From Eutreptiella sp. 'Long Island Sound 2002' (Eukaryota; Euglenozoa; Euglenophyceae; Eutreptiales; Eutreptiaceae): 64,000 nt of DNA. Positions 41,971 to 52,539 of this stretch are shown here, piece after piece (positions within the stretch are counted from its first letter, which is position 1; every line of letters starts with the position of its first letter). The stretch lies in NCBI GenBank assembly GCA_964036045.1, contig OZ038382.1, positions 116,346,429 through 116,410,428 on the forward strand. The letters are read 5' to 3'. The position numbers were made by a program, and so were the translations under genes. The notes under the pieces were generated by a model. The model did not search any database. It saw only the letters and a list, made by a program, of their open reading frames with translations, and was not told where the DNA came from.

Positions 41971-43356
41971 GAGGCACAGACGAAGCGACCTGCCTCCGTG
42001 CCCGCCCGGGGAAGGCGCAGAAACATACCGCGGCAAGGAGACCTTCCCGCCCCCCGCCCCGCGGGGCCCCCCGGCCGAGCCCCTGGGGAAGACGGCGCAC
42101 CGACCACCCCCCCCCCCCGCCAGGCTGACCCACCGGCGGCCAGCAAGGCTGCGCCCAGCGCCCGAGGCTGCCCAACAAGCCGTGCCGAACAAGTATACCC
42201 TGGAAGGGATGCGCCGGCAAAGAAGGGGGCCTGGGCCGGGGGCCACAGGCCACCCCCCCAGGAGGTGAGCGGTGGGGAACCACGGCGCGACCCCCCCTCC
42301 GCTCTCCCCCCACTCCCCCCCTCCGGCCCGCGGGCCACAGGGGCGCCAGCCCTCCACCCCACCCAAGGCAGAGGGGACGTCTCCCCTCTCTTCGAGAGGG
42401 CCGCGGCGCCCGGGGGGGGGAACCAGCTGAGCCCGTACGCCACGCGCCCCCACGCCCCCAACCACCCGCTGCAACGGGGGCTGCGGCGGGCATGCAAGCC
42501 CGCGCCAGCGCACAAGGGCGCCACACGGACCACGCCCGGGGCCAGCACGCGAACACAAACCGGAGCGGTATGGGGACCGGGCCCTCCATGACCAGAGCAA
42601 CGCCAATGAAATTTGCTTTTTTGCCTGCCCGGGGAAGGCCAGAGGGCCAGATCGAGGTAGGACGACTCCCCGCCCCTCTGGGCCCCCCGGCCGCACCTCC
42701 GGGGAGGACGGCACGCAGGCGCCCCCCTTCCCGCCAGACTGACCCACCCGCGGCCCGCCCGGCCGCGCCTGGCGCCCGGGGCTGCCCAACGACCCCGGCT
42801 GAACATTCATACCCTGGGGGGGATGCGCCGGCGAAGAAGGGGGTCTGGGCCTGGGGCCACAGGCCAAGCCCCTGGAGGAGGGAGGAGGGGAGCCACGGCG
42901 CGACCCCCCCTCGTCTCTCCCCCCACTCGCCCCCTCTGGCCCATGGGCCACGGTTGCGCCGGCTCTCCAGGCAGAGGGGACGTCCCCCCTCCCCCCCTGA
43001 AGGGGCTGCGGCAACCAGGGGGGGGACACATCTGAGCCCGTACGCCACGCGCCCCGACGCCCCCAACCGCGTGCCCCCACGGGGGCCGCGACAGGCAAGC
43101 GAACCCGCGCCAGCGCACAAGGACGCCACACGGACCACGCCCGGGGACAGCACGCGAACACGGATCAGAGCAGTATGGGGGCTACGCCCCCCATGACCAG
43201 AGCGACGCGAATGACACCAGCTTTGTTGCCTGCTGAGGGACGGCAGAGGGCTGGACCGAGGTAGGGTGACCCCCCGCCCCTCTGGGCCCCCCGGCCCCAC
43301 CTCCGGGGAGGACGGCACACAGGCTGCCCCCCCGGCGCCGCAACGCCTTGGACGCG
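41971..43356 (+). repeat. ~605-625-bp tandem repeat, about 2.2 units
   Basis: Landmark GGGGAAGGC-type sites at about 42009, 42632 and 43237 (intervals ~623 and ~605). Shared between units: CTGGGGCCACAGGCC-type, GAGCCCGTACGCCACGCGCC, GCGCCACACGGACCACGCC-like and GCCAGCGCACAAGG. The third unit breaks off at about 43330 where the conserved 3' block begins. G-poor + strand with many C runs. Confidence 0.85.
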
Positions 43357-44207
43357 CAGGCCCGCCCCAAGGGGGGCACACAACCCTAAGCCAGGCAGGG
43401 AGGGAACGGGACCGGGCCGCCCCCCCCCCCAAAAGCAAGCCAACAGGAGCAGGAGGAGGGGCACAAACCGCGTGGAACGGCCCCACCGGCGCCCAGCACC
43501 GGGACCGCGTGAGGTGCGCGCGCCACACCGACACAGAAAGGGGGGGGGGCGCGGACGCCGCGAGAGCGCGAACGCACGCACACGCAAAGGGCACGCGGGG
43601 AATACCCGAAGGGCAACCGGACCAAGCTCGTGGAACGCACAGACCGCACGGAATGGCGTACCAGCGAGCGAGGATAAGGAACACCCGGACAGGACGGCCC
43701 GCTACACACACCGCGGGAAACGCGGGGCAGGAAGGGGGAAAGAAGGAAGAAACAAAACCTGGCACCGGCCCCAACCCCCTCGCGGACCGGCTGCGAGCGC
43801 CGCGCACACACGACCAGGGCACTGCGACCGCCAAGGCAGTAGTGGCGCACCGCGCCTTGCACCAGCCCCACGGCTCCGCAGCCTCCGCGCCAGCCCAAAG
43901 GGGTCCCACCGGTGACAAGCCAGTAGCACGGGCCCGGCGGCGCCGGCACCCTAGGCGACCACACATTAGGGGGGCGACGCGGTGGGTAAGCGTCTGCGGC
44001 TACGGGTGCTAAGTGATGCACTTCCGGGGAGTGGCGAGCAGGGGAAGCCGGGGAGGAACAGGGCTCAGAGCCCCGTGAACCCGGGGGCTCCGCCACCAGG
44101 CATGAGATGCTTCTTGGAGGGCCCCCCACTAGGACCCGTTTGGGAGGATAGCACCTGGCCCGACCAGGGGGCCCCCTGGGGCCGAAAGGCATCTAGTACC
44201 CGTGAGA
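43357..44207 (+). repeat. Conserved LINE 3'-terminal block, copy 2
   Basis: Counterpart of 25213-26065, also directly after a tandem array and directly before a heptamer tail. Presumably the 3'-UTR signal recognised by the element's RT; this role is inference from position and conservation. Confidence 0.85.
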
Positions 44208-44226
44208 TCAAACCTCAAATCTCAAA
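44208..44226 (+). repeat. Heptamer tail, left part
   Basis: TCAAACC, TCAAATC, TCAAA, cut by the minus-strand LINE. The period continues at 52540-52571. Confidence 0.7.
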
Positions 44227-45432
44227 CGTTCTCCTGCCCCCCCTGTTCTTTTGGGGGGGGGGGGTTTGCCTGCTCGTCTTCTGCCTTCCCTGGGCTCAAG
44301 CACGCACTGGTCGGCATTTGGTGTGGTTAACCAGGTAGCTGTTGGTGCTTGCGGTTTGCTAGGCCTTGCCCCGGCTACATGGGTCTTGTGCGTTATGTAC
44401 ACGCTCGCCTCGGTGGCCCTTCTTGCCGGATTAGGTTCTGGCTCTGCCGGCTGGGCCGTTGCGCCAGGCGACTTCGTGAGGCCCTGGGTTAGGGGGGCTG
44501 GGGTTTTCGGTGTACTTCTGCCTCCGCGGTGCTGGAATTGACTTTCTGGCAGCGTTTTGTGTGCGCAGACCGCCACCGTCGTTGCCGGGGGTGCAGTGGC
44601 CCCTTGCTGGTGTGTGGCGGGCTGGTGCGGCGCCTTCCGGGGTGTGCGGCGGCTTCGTTGGGTTAGACCCTCGGTTAGTGTCCCTTGCTTTCGTTTTGTG
44701 GTGCTCTGTGGTGTGCCGTGCTGTGTCGTGCCGTGTTTCTCCGTGCTGCGTCGTGCTGGTCCGTGCTGTGTTGCGGTGAGCCCTGCTTTGTTGTGCCGTG
44801 TTGCGCCGTGTCGTGCCGTGGTGTGCCGCGCTGTGCCGCGTCGCGCCGCGTCGTGCTGTGGTGGGTTGTGTCTTGGGCTGCCCTGTCGTGGTGCGTTGCA
44901 CTGTGGTGCGCTGCGGTGCCATTTGCTGTGCTGCCTGGTGTTGTGCCGTGGTGCCTCGGTGGACGTTAGTCCGGCACGTGTCGTGGTGCGGAGTTCGGGT
45001 CGGAGTGTGGCTGGCTGGTGGCTGGGGGGTGCAGTTAGTTGTGCAGTGGCTCGCTGGGTCAATGCTGTGGGGGTCTGGGTGTGCCGCTGGGGCTGGTGGG
45101 TCGGGTAGGTGTCCGCGGAGTTGCCCTCTCTGGGAGCCTGTGCTTTGGTCCCGTGTCCTTTGGGGGTCCTTGCCTCTAGCCCTGGGTGCTGTGGTCGCGC
45201 CCTCTTCCTCTTCCGATGCCTGTCAGGTGGCCCTGGCTGTGGCCTGGGTCTTCGCCTGGCGTTGAGGGTGTGGTGGTGGGCTGCGCGGCGGTGTTCTCGG
45301 CGGCTTTCTCTGTGGGTGTAGCCCCTCTTCCTCATCTGGGTGTGCCCTCCGTCCCCTAGTGGTTTCCGGTGGCTGGTGGGCATGAGCCATTGTGGTCTGT
45401 ACGGCGGCCCATTCGTGCTTCGGCGGCGTGTG
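44227..45432 (-). other. 3' non-coding region of the minus-strand LINE
   Basis: On the minus strand 44985-44680 is CA-rich (CAACACGGCACAACAAAGC type), like 20.5-21.3 kb on plus. 44520-44230 matches 30780-31060. No coding frame is credible, although low stop frequency gives long ORFs. Confidence 0.6.
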
Positions 45433-47122
45433 TTAGGAGCGCGCCTCTGGGGGTCGCACGGTGTCTGCTGAGGGTGGGCGGTGCTGGTCCCTCTGTTGTG
45501 GCATGCCCTCCCTGCGTGTGCGCCCTGTGTTACCGCCGTTGCGTCTTCTTTCTCTGTGCCACGGTCCCTGTTTCTTCCCCTTCCTGGCCCATGGGTGGTT
45601 TCCTGCTCCTGTGTTGTGTCGCTCCCGATGCCCTGTCCCTGTGGGCACCTGCCTGTCACCTTGGGGCTTTCCTTGCCCCCTTGCCGGGGTGTCCCTTCCC
45701 GTTCCTTGCACTCCCCTTGCCCGTGCCCTTTCCCTTCCGGGTGTGGTGGTGGTGGGGTGGAGGGGGGCCTGTGGGGCGCCGATGGCCCATGCCTGGGGCT
45801 GGGTGGTCTGGAGCCACCGGCAGAGGGTTTGGGGGTTGTAGGGGCGGCGGAGGCCCTGGACCACATCCCAGAGGAGGGCTTCCCATGCCGCCTGCGGCAT
45901 GGCGGCCTCCGGGACAGCCTGGTTCGGGCTGGTGGGGGTGGGGGTGCGGATCTCCTCGAAGGTGTGCACCATGTGCACCCCTTCTCGCCTTCCCGCTCCC
46001 CTGGCCCACTTCACCCAGCGGCGGAGCTCCTGCAAGGCAGGGGCAGACCACCAAGCGAGGTGGGGGGGGGCCTGGGGGGGGGAGGGGTCCGAGGTCGAGG
46101 TCCTGGAGCGGCGGTGGTGGGGGCTGGGCGCGGAGGATGCGTACGGGCGGCGGGGGGAACGGGAAGCTCGATGGGGCTGGTGGGGGGGGGATCGTGGACA
46201 TGGGACGGCGGTGGCGGGCGTGGCCACGCCCGGGGGAGCGGGAGCGGCGGTAGCTGGGGCTAGGGGTGGAGGACGCGTACGGGCGGCGGGGGGAAGGGGA
46301 AGCTAGGTGCTGCTCGCGTGGGGAGGGGGATGTGGACATGGGACGGCAGTGGCGTGCTTGGCGGCGCCCAGGGGAGCGGGAGCGGCAGTGGCGGGGGCTG
46401 GGAATGGAGGACGCACACGGGCGGCAGCGGGAGCGGGAAGCTCGGTGGAGCTCGTGGGGGGAGGGGGGCATGGACATGGGACGGCGGTGGCGTGCTTGGC
46501 GGCGCCCGGCGAAGCGGGAGCGGCGGTGGCGGGAACTGGTGGTGGGGGACGCGTACAAGCGGCGCAGATAGCGGGGCGCACGGTGCTGCTCCCGCGGTCA
46601 GGAGGATGTGGACACAGGACGGCGGTGGCGTGCGTGGTGGCGCCCAGGGGAGCAGGAGCGGCAGCAGCACGGCCCTGGGGGGTCATGGTGGCACCTTGGG
46701 GAGCGGGAGCGGCGCGAGTGAACGCCTGAGGCGCGGTGGCGCTGTGGGGAGCGTGAGCGCCGGGGCTGGGTGCCAAATTTGGGGCAGGAGCGGGAGCGCC
46801 GCCGTTTGCGGGACCGGGCCTCGTCGCGGGGCGCACCTGGCCAGTGAGGAGGCGTCGGCGGGTCCTGAGGGGCCTCGCATGATACCGCCTGGTACTGAGG
46901 AAAGGGGGGGGGAAGTCCCCCAACCTCGGTTGATCCGCCGCTTAGGGGTGCGGCGGCGGCAGCGCCTGGCGGTACCGGTCGAGAGACTGTCCTGGGTGGG
47001 GTTGGGCCCGGGGGGCTCCTTCGACGTGGACGTGGCGGCCGGGGGGATACGGTTCCTGGTACGGGGGGGTTGGCCCCTGGTGGTAGGCGGGGTATGGGGA
47101 CGGAGCGCACTGGTGCTGCCAT
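45433..47122 (-). pseudogene. RS-rich accessory ORF with 46-residue tandem repeats
   Basis: The minus strand reads RKRRRSRSCPKFGTQPRRSR and then tandem units of 136-138 bp (landmarks 46553, 46415, 46277, 46141), i.e. 46 residues, of the form RRSRSPGRRQARHRRPMSTS. A C-terminal domain follows in a neighbouring frame (45.95-45.6 kb): ALQELRRWVKWARGAG, PQAAWEALLWDVVQGL, TLCRWLQTTQPQAWAI. The plus-strand LINE has a matching domain at 40.75-41.19 kb. Arg-Ser repeats resemble SR proteins; a role in RNA binding or nuclear import of the retroelement particle is possible but speculative. Frame changes between repeats and C-terminal domain suggest decay. Confidence 0.6.
46130..46690 (-). repeat. 136-138-bp coding tandem repeat, about four units
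   Basis: Landmark GTACGGGCGG (or variant) at 46141, 46277, 46415 and 46553. Unit lengths are multiples of 3 or nearly so (136, 138, 138), and the repeats encode the RS units described above. Confidence 0.85.
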
Positions 47123-48568
47123 CCCATGCGCTGGTGCTGCTGGTGCACGGGGGGTTGTGGCCCGGTTGGGTAGGGGGGTGGGCAGTGGTGGTCCTCGGGA
47201 TGGTGTTGGTGGTGTTGGTGGTGGGGCCGTTCGTGGAGGTCGCGCTGGTAGTGGTGGGGATGGTGCTGCACGTATGGCCCTAGGATCCCTTGTGGATATT
47301 CGGGTCCCCCCGGTCGGGGTGGGGTGTCGGGCATCGTGCGCAGTCCCTGGGGCCGTACTGCTTGGTTGGTAGCGAGGCGGGTTGGGGACCGGGCTTAACA
47401 GTGACTGAGGTAGAGAGAAACCACGTCCTTGGGTCGGTCTGGCTGGCGGCAGTGGTGGTTTGTGGGGGGTGGATAACAGGGGGCATGGAGGTGGGGATGT
47501 TGACGAGGGTTTGGACGGGGTCGTGTTGGGTTGCTGCCTCTGTGGTGGCGGCGGCAGCTGGGGGGATGGGGTCTCGGGTTGTGGTGGGGGGGGATCTTGG
47601 TTTGGGTTAGGGATTGGGTCAGGGCGGTGTCGAGTGCGTTGCCGTCGTTGCTTTTGTGGTGTTGGGGGCTGAGTGGATGGTATTGGTGGTGGTGCTGTTG
47701 CTGGTGGTGTGGTCGTTTGGGTTCTGGTTTAGGTTTGGGGTCAGGTTTTGGGTTGGGGTCCGGTTCGAGGTTAATGAGGACCTCGTTCCGGAGGTGCGAG
47801 GGCACCGGTGCCGGGTGGGGGGGTTACTGGTGCTCTGCCGGGGTGCCTGGGTCGCCTGTGCGGGGGTCGGGGGGCCCCCGGTACCCTGGCATGCAGCCGC
47901 AGCTTTGGCTTTGGCCGTCGCTTTGTGGATGAGGTCAGCGGGGAGGGGGGGCCCGGAGGATGAAGTGGAGGACGTCGATGAGGATGAGGACGAGGCGGAG
48001 ATGGTAATATTAGGGGACGCGGGTTGCGCTGTGATGCAGGCGGTTGCGGGTTTGTGGGCCGCGGCTTCTGCTGCGGCCAGGGCGGGGGGGATGGAGGGCA
48101 TGTCCTCGGGCCGCAGGTTTGGGGTGGGTGGCTGGGGGGGCCCGGCCGTGACCTGACGGCCCAGCGGGTCGATCTGGTCGGCAGCGCTGGGGGACGGAGG
48201 CGTGGGGCTGCGGTCTTCGCCTTCTGGGCTTGGCTCGGCCGGGCTCCTGCAATGCGTGAGGTTGTGTGGGTTGGCGTCCGCGGGGGAAACAGTTCACGTG
48301 GCTGCATTTGGGGGCCGGGGGAGCTGGGCCTGGGTTTCCGGGGGTGTGTGCGGGGGGCCTGTGCGGGCCCTGGGGCGTGGGGTTCCTTGCGGTTGGTGTG
48401 TGCGGGTTGCCAGCCGTGGGGGATGGTAAGGGGTGTTCGACAGGTGGGTCCGTGGCGGGCCTGTGCGGTTGTTTGGGCGGGTGGGGGAGGCCCGTGTCGT
48501 TGGGCCTGGGGCTGCGCGCGATGGTGGGCATGTGTGGGCCGCCAGGTGGGTAGCGGGGGGGGGGACGG
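47123..48568 (-). pseudogene. Low-complexity coding-like region upstream of the RS repeats
   Basis: Minus-strand frames give a His/Pro/Gln/Tyr-rich stretch (47334-46942, e.g. YQRDLHERPHHQHHQHHPED) and an Ala/Ser/Thr-rich stretch (48101-47619, with a run of serines). These look like a disordered N-terminal part of the RS protein or a linker, but composition bias makes any frame choice uncertain. Confidence 0.35.
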
Positions 48569-50190
48569 TCAGAGGCGGGGATTGCGTGGGGGGGGTGTTG
48601 TGTCGGTGTATGTGTCCGCTTGCAGCAATGCGCTTCTGTGGTCAGTTGTAGGCCGGGCGGTCTGGAGGAGAAGGTTGCTGTCTTCTGCGGCCGCGGCAAG
48701 GATTTTGCAGACAAGCATGCGTATTTGGTGCACCTCTTGGTCAGTGGTGGGAAGGGGGTATGCTAGCTCTGGGCTAAGGCCCACGCGGCCTCAGGATGGC
48801 GTGGTACCTGCAGGTGAGGGAGTGCTGTGGCCTGGGGGGGGGGTCCTTCTGTGTGTCTGGGCCTGCCTCGATTTGTGTGTGGGCGGTGGGGATGGCCCAA
48901 ATCCAGGGCACGGTTCCCGTGGATGGCGAGCGGCGCTGGATCCATTGGGCCAGGCAGAGCAGGGCCAGTCCAAGGTGGTAGCCCACCCGCCCTGAGGTGA
49001 TTCGGGCCAGGGCGCGTGCCGGGGGTCTGTCCCCCGGCTGGAGGATGCCCCTGAGAACTTTGTGCGGGGTGGTGGGGTCCCCTACTGCCCCTGGTGGGGC
49101 AGCCCCTGGGGCGAGCATGGTGTCAGTCCCTTTGACGAGCCATTGTGGGCCGGGGGATGTTGCTGTAGCGGCCACTACGTAGTAGTGCCTGTGCTCAAGG
49201 GCTGTACACCAGACCTCCAGCGGGGGTTGGTCGCTGTCTGTAGACGGGGGAGGGAGGTCGTCGTCTGGGGTGCGCAGGCCGGCGGCGCAGAGGGCGGTGT
49301 CGCGGGTTGGTGCGGTGGTCGGTTCCCATTGTTCCGGGTGGCTCGGTTCCGCTGGGTGGTCCTTCTCCGCTTTGGCTCGTCGTAGGCGTATGGTCCCTCG
49401 ACATGTGATGTTGGTGTCGGTGTCGTGTGTCAGGGCCTGGCCCCACTCGATGGGGGGGATCCAGACGTGCTGGCCTTGGGCGTGTTGGCGGGCTCGCCAG
49501 ACTACGAGGTCTACGATGGCCTCGTGGAGGCCGTTGCCTGGGGTGGTCAGGTCCTAGAGGGCTTTGACGGTGAGCTTGGTCCAGCTCTCTTGTAGGCGGT
49601 ACGAGCCCAGGGGAGTGCTCAGGGCCCTGCCTTGGAGGGTTGCTCGGAGGAGGTCGGGGTCGCGGATGGTGGTCGGTGTGAGGGGGGGGGGTGCTCCGGG
49701 TCCGGAGGGGGCTGGCTGGGTGGGCAGCCGGGGTCCTGCGCGTCCACGTCGATGTATGGGTGGTTTTTGGTGGGCCTGGCTGGGTTGAGCGGTGCCGGGT
49801 GGCCTCGCAGGTGAGAGGTGGGCTCTGGTGTGCCGTGGGTGCTTGTGGCGGGGCGGTCTTGCGGTTGGGCCTGCTGGCCTTCTGGGGTGCTCTGGTGGTT
49901 TCTCGGAGGCCTGCGGACGGAGTTGGGGGGGGCGTGTGTGGTGCGCGGAGTAGGTTAGTGGACTTTTTTGGGTCATGCACGGCATGGTAATGGATGAGAC
50001 GCTGCATGTGTTCCCTGGCGGTTGGGTTGGTGAGTTGTTCCGTGTGTGTTAACAGGAGGTGTTTGCGGTGTACCATTTGTGCTGCTGCTCTGCGGACTGC
50101 CTCTAGCTGGAGGTGCGCTGCTGACTGGATCGGGTTTTCGGTGTGTTTGGCGAGGTGTCTGTGTAGGGCCTGTGTCATCGCCCCTCTCAT
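48569..50190 (-). pseudogene. C-terminal extension of ORF2 in the minus-strand LINE
   Basis: Pieces in order: 50190-49800 (LHRHLAKHTENPIQSAAHLQ, basic helical), a Pro-rich linker, 49500-49195, 49175-48774 (ITSGRVGYHLGLALLCLAQW, TVPWIWAIP) and 48784-48569 (LPTTDQEVHQIRMLVCKILA). Equivalent in place to 36.2-39.2 kb on plus. No known domain. Confidence 0.45.
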
Positions 50191-50259
50191 AGTGGCTTCC
50201 TTGACCAGGGGATTCCTGAAGAGGTGTTCGCTGGCCTGGTGTGTGTGCCTGTGGGTTGG

Positions 50260-50538
50260 CTAGCCCCCGTGTTGCCGTAGGGTTTCTGCCGCGGACCAGC
50301 CCACTAGTTTGTCCCTGCCCGTATGGAGGGGGCATATCTTGAAGTGTTCCCAGTCCTCCGGGGTGGTGTGGTCGCACGGGCAGCGGGTGTGTTCTTCCAG
50401 GATTTGGATGTGCTTGCAGGGCAGCCATGTGGCGACTCTGGTGAGGAGTGGTGGTTGCTTCCTGAGGAGCTGGATGCGTTGTTTCTGGAGGTTGGCTGGG
50501 GCGTTTGCTGGGCATAGTGCCGAGTGGTAGAGGGGCAA
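50260..50538 (-). pseudogene. Zinc knuckle after RNase H, minus-strand LINE
   Basis: Reads WLPCKHIQILEEHTRCPCDH then TTPEDWEHFKICPLHTG: a CPC...H...C knuckle of the type ending LINE ORF2 proteins. Preceded by leucine-rich helices. Corresponds to the knuckle at 36151-36216. Confidence 0.7.
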
Positions 50539-50639
50539 CGTCAGTTTCTCTTGGAGCTCCTTGATGTTCTGCTCGGCTGTCTGTGTCGCCGAGCACGCGG
50601 GCGAGATGTTGGATGGGGTTGGGGTAATGGTATGATCTC

Positions 50640-51485
50640 TCGTGTCAGGTATAGGGCGCGTCCTCCGGTACCCAGTCCAGGGTCCGATCGGGCTCCGGTC
50701 TGGGGATTATGTGTTGAAGGTGGGTGTGGTTTTGGCCGAGGCCGGAGACCTGGAGGGTAGGCAGGTGCGTAGTGCGCTGGTGTACTGCCTGGTTGTCGAC
50801 CTTACCATTTCCGTATTGGTGCCTGTGGGATTCTCGTTTCAGGATGTGAAGTTGGACGTAGGGGGGAAGGCTGCGAAGGGCTTTCCAGAGTAGCAGTGCT
50901 TGGGCGCCGACGCTCGTCGCCGTGACTTTGTGGAGTGGTTGTCTTTGCTATGCGGAGGAGTAGGTGTGTGTCGACAGTGGCGTCCACTATGAACCAGAGC
51001 CGGACAACGTGCGGGAGATGGGCGGGTAGGTGGGTGGCGATTTCGGCGATGACGTCGGCCATAGAGCCAAGTTCCCCGTGAAGGAGGCCCCGTAGGTGGT
51101 GTGGCCCGTGTGCTGGTCTGCGTGGTAGTGTTCCCCGCCGTGGGTTAGCTGCATGGTGGCCCCCCCGGTGATGGGCGTGAGGGCAGATTCGCCCGAGCTG
51201 TCAGTGAAGAAGAGTAGGTCCGTGTCCCTGTGTGAGGTAGGAGTAGATGTAGTGCAGGATGCAGGCCGTGTCCGGGTTAATGTCGCAGCATGTGAGGGTT
51301 TGTATTCGGTGTTCCGGTGTGTTGCAGGAGTGGAGGAGCAGATAGTAGGGGTGCTCGTGCTTGCCCGTTCTGCCTGGTTCGTACATACTGTAACGGATTG
51401 CGACTCCTGCCGGGTCATGGCGGGGCGGGGTGGGCCTTGTGGTGAACAGCCATCGAGGTGTGTGGTCGGGGTTGCACGCCACCAT
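50640..51485 (-). pseudogene. RNase H domain, minus-strand LINE
   Basis: LLFFTDSSGESALTPITGG (first D, ~51210), the strand TYGASFTG, then, after a frame change at about 51065, GSMADVIAEIATHL (E helix), VVRLWFIVDATVDTHLLLRI (second D, ~50990) and, after another, a histidine-containing ESHRHQYGNGKVDNQA (last D, ~50810). D-E-D-D order fits LINE RNase H. Frameshifts between the motifs make it non-functional as read. Confidence 0.7.
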
Positions 51486-51533
51486 GGGGTTCGTGTCGGT
51501 GCGGTGGAACCATGGGGCTACCCATTCGTAGGC

Positions 51534-52539
51534 TTATGGTGGTAGGCGGGTTGTGGGGTGGGTCTGGTGGCGTGCTATGAGGTGTAATACGGGCCCCGGC
51601 GTGGTGGGTGCTTCGCGGTCACAGGCCCAACATGTGCCTGGCATGCTCTGGGAGTCATGGGGGAAGTTTGGTAGGTCTCGGGCGGTCATGTGGTACTTCC
51701 GTATGCGCCATTTTGCCCCGTGCTGGATGACGGTGCTCTGCGTGGGCTTGGCTTCATTCGGGGCCAGTAGTAGGGTTAGCGGTGCGACAGGGCCCGCCAC
51801 CGGGGGGGCGGGTTCGTGTTTCGAGGCGCTGGGTGCGTAGGGCGGTGTTGCTGGGATGGGATGGGGCTGCTGTGTTTCGAAGTCTCCGTAGGCTGCCTTC
51901 GTGTCTGTACTTCCTGGCAGAGTGTGTCCTGCTGCTGGTGCTGTCTGCGTGAGGTATTGGTGGAAGAGGCAGTATTGAGGCCATTCGGGAAGTTGTGGAA
52001 AGGGGGTGTGGTGCGCCCTGCTGTGGTGAAGGACCCGCATTTCGGGGAGGGTGACATATACTGAGGTGATGGAGGCCCCAATGGAGTCTATGGTGTTGTT
52101 GGTGCCTTTGAGGTGATGGTGCAGCTCCCCGCAGAGGACCGCCAGGGCTCCTTCCTCCCGGCATGTGTGGTTGGTGAGTATGGCGTGGTGCGGGGAAGGG
52201 AGGAGAAGCTGCAGGTGTTTCCACGGGCGCTTGTTTATGGTGGTGGGCATGCCTGTGTGGTGGAGTATCCAGCGTGGGCATGTGTTGCGGTCCCGTTGTG
52301 CGGCTTGGAGGCAAATTGTGGCGACTTGGCGGACTTCCGGCGGGTGGTTGTGGGTCATGCGGTGAAGGAGGAGGGCGGTGTGTCTGGTGTAGGCCGCTTT
52401 CACCCTGTGCCCTATGGTGTCCCCATAGTGGGGCCATACCGCCCTGATGGCGCGAGTGGGTATGGAGGTGGGCCAGCCCCTGTGTGCTGTTGTGGTTTGT
52501 TTCTTGGGAACTCGACTTGTGCTCCTGTGCTTCTTTGTT
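51534..52539 (-). pseudogene. RT-RNase H connector with zinc motif, 5'-truncated end of the minus-strand LINE
   Basis: Open from about 52470 to 51534, reading into GDTIGHRVKAAYTRHTALLL, PRWILHHTGMP and KYHMTARDLPNFPHDSQSMP, then CWACDREAPTTPGPVLHLIARH (CX2CX12HX4H). No RT motifs A-C are present, so the element is truncated within or after the RT thumb. The edge at about 52539 is set by the return of heptamer-tail sequence. Confidence 0.6.

Larger units (their letters stand above)
26093..44226 (+). mobile_element. Giant LINE-type non-LTR element, plus strand, decayed
   Basis: In order: ORF1 (26093-29428), AP-endonuclease (29635-30598), [1.57-kb insertion], RT (32188-34135), RNase H and zinc knuckle (35351-36216), C-terminal extension (to about 39179), RS-rich ORF (39242-41187), ~610-bp repeats, conserved 3' block and heptamer tail. 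Without the insertion it is about 16.5 kb, roughly twice the usual LINE length. Multiple frameshifts and stops show it is inactive. The tail seems to continue at 52540-52571 beyond a minus-strand insertion. Domain evidence is strong; treating the entire span as one element is inference supported by the matching order in the minus-strand relative. Confidence 0.75.
44227..52539 (-). mobile_element. Minus-strand LINE relative, truncated
   Basis: Carries, in minus-strand order, the RT-RNase H connector, RNase H, zinc knuckle, C-terminal extension, Ser/Thr-rich part, RS-repeat ORF and 3' non-coding DNA. Endonuclease and RT catalytic motifs are absent (5' truncation). TCTCAAA occurs at 44220-44226 and 52540-52546, a possible 7-bp target duplication within the other LINE's tail. 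Compared with the insertion at 30615-32187, the last ~1.1 kb of its 3' UTR is missing, which does not fit simple target-primed insertion; see findings. Confidence 0.75.

Noticed and set aside
41416-43966. 847- and 581-codon minus-strand ORFs
   Set aside because: Antisense to the ~610-bp repeats and conserved 3' block; composition-driven and not conserved in the other copy of the block.
44208-45866. 552-codon minus-strand ORF rich in Thr, His, Arg
   Set aside because: It runs through CA-repeat DNA; only its first part overlaps the real C-terminal domain of the RS ORF.
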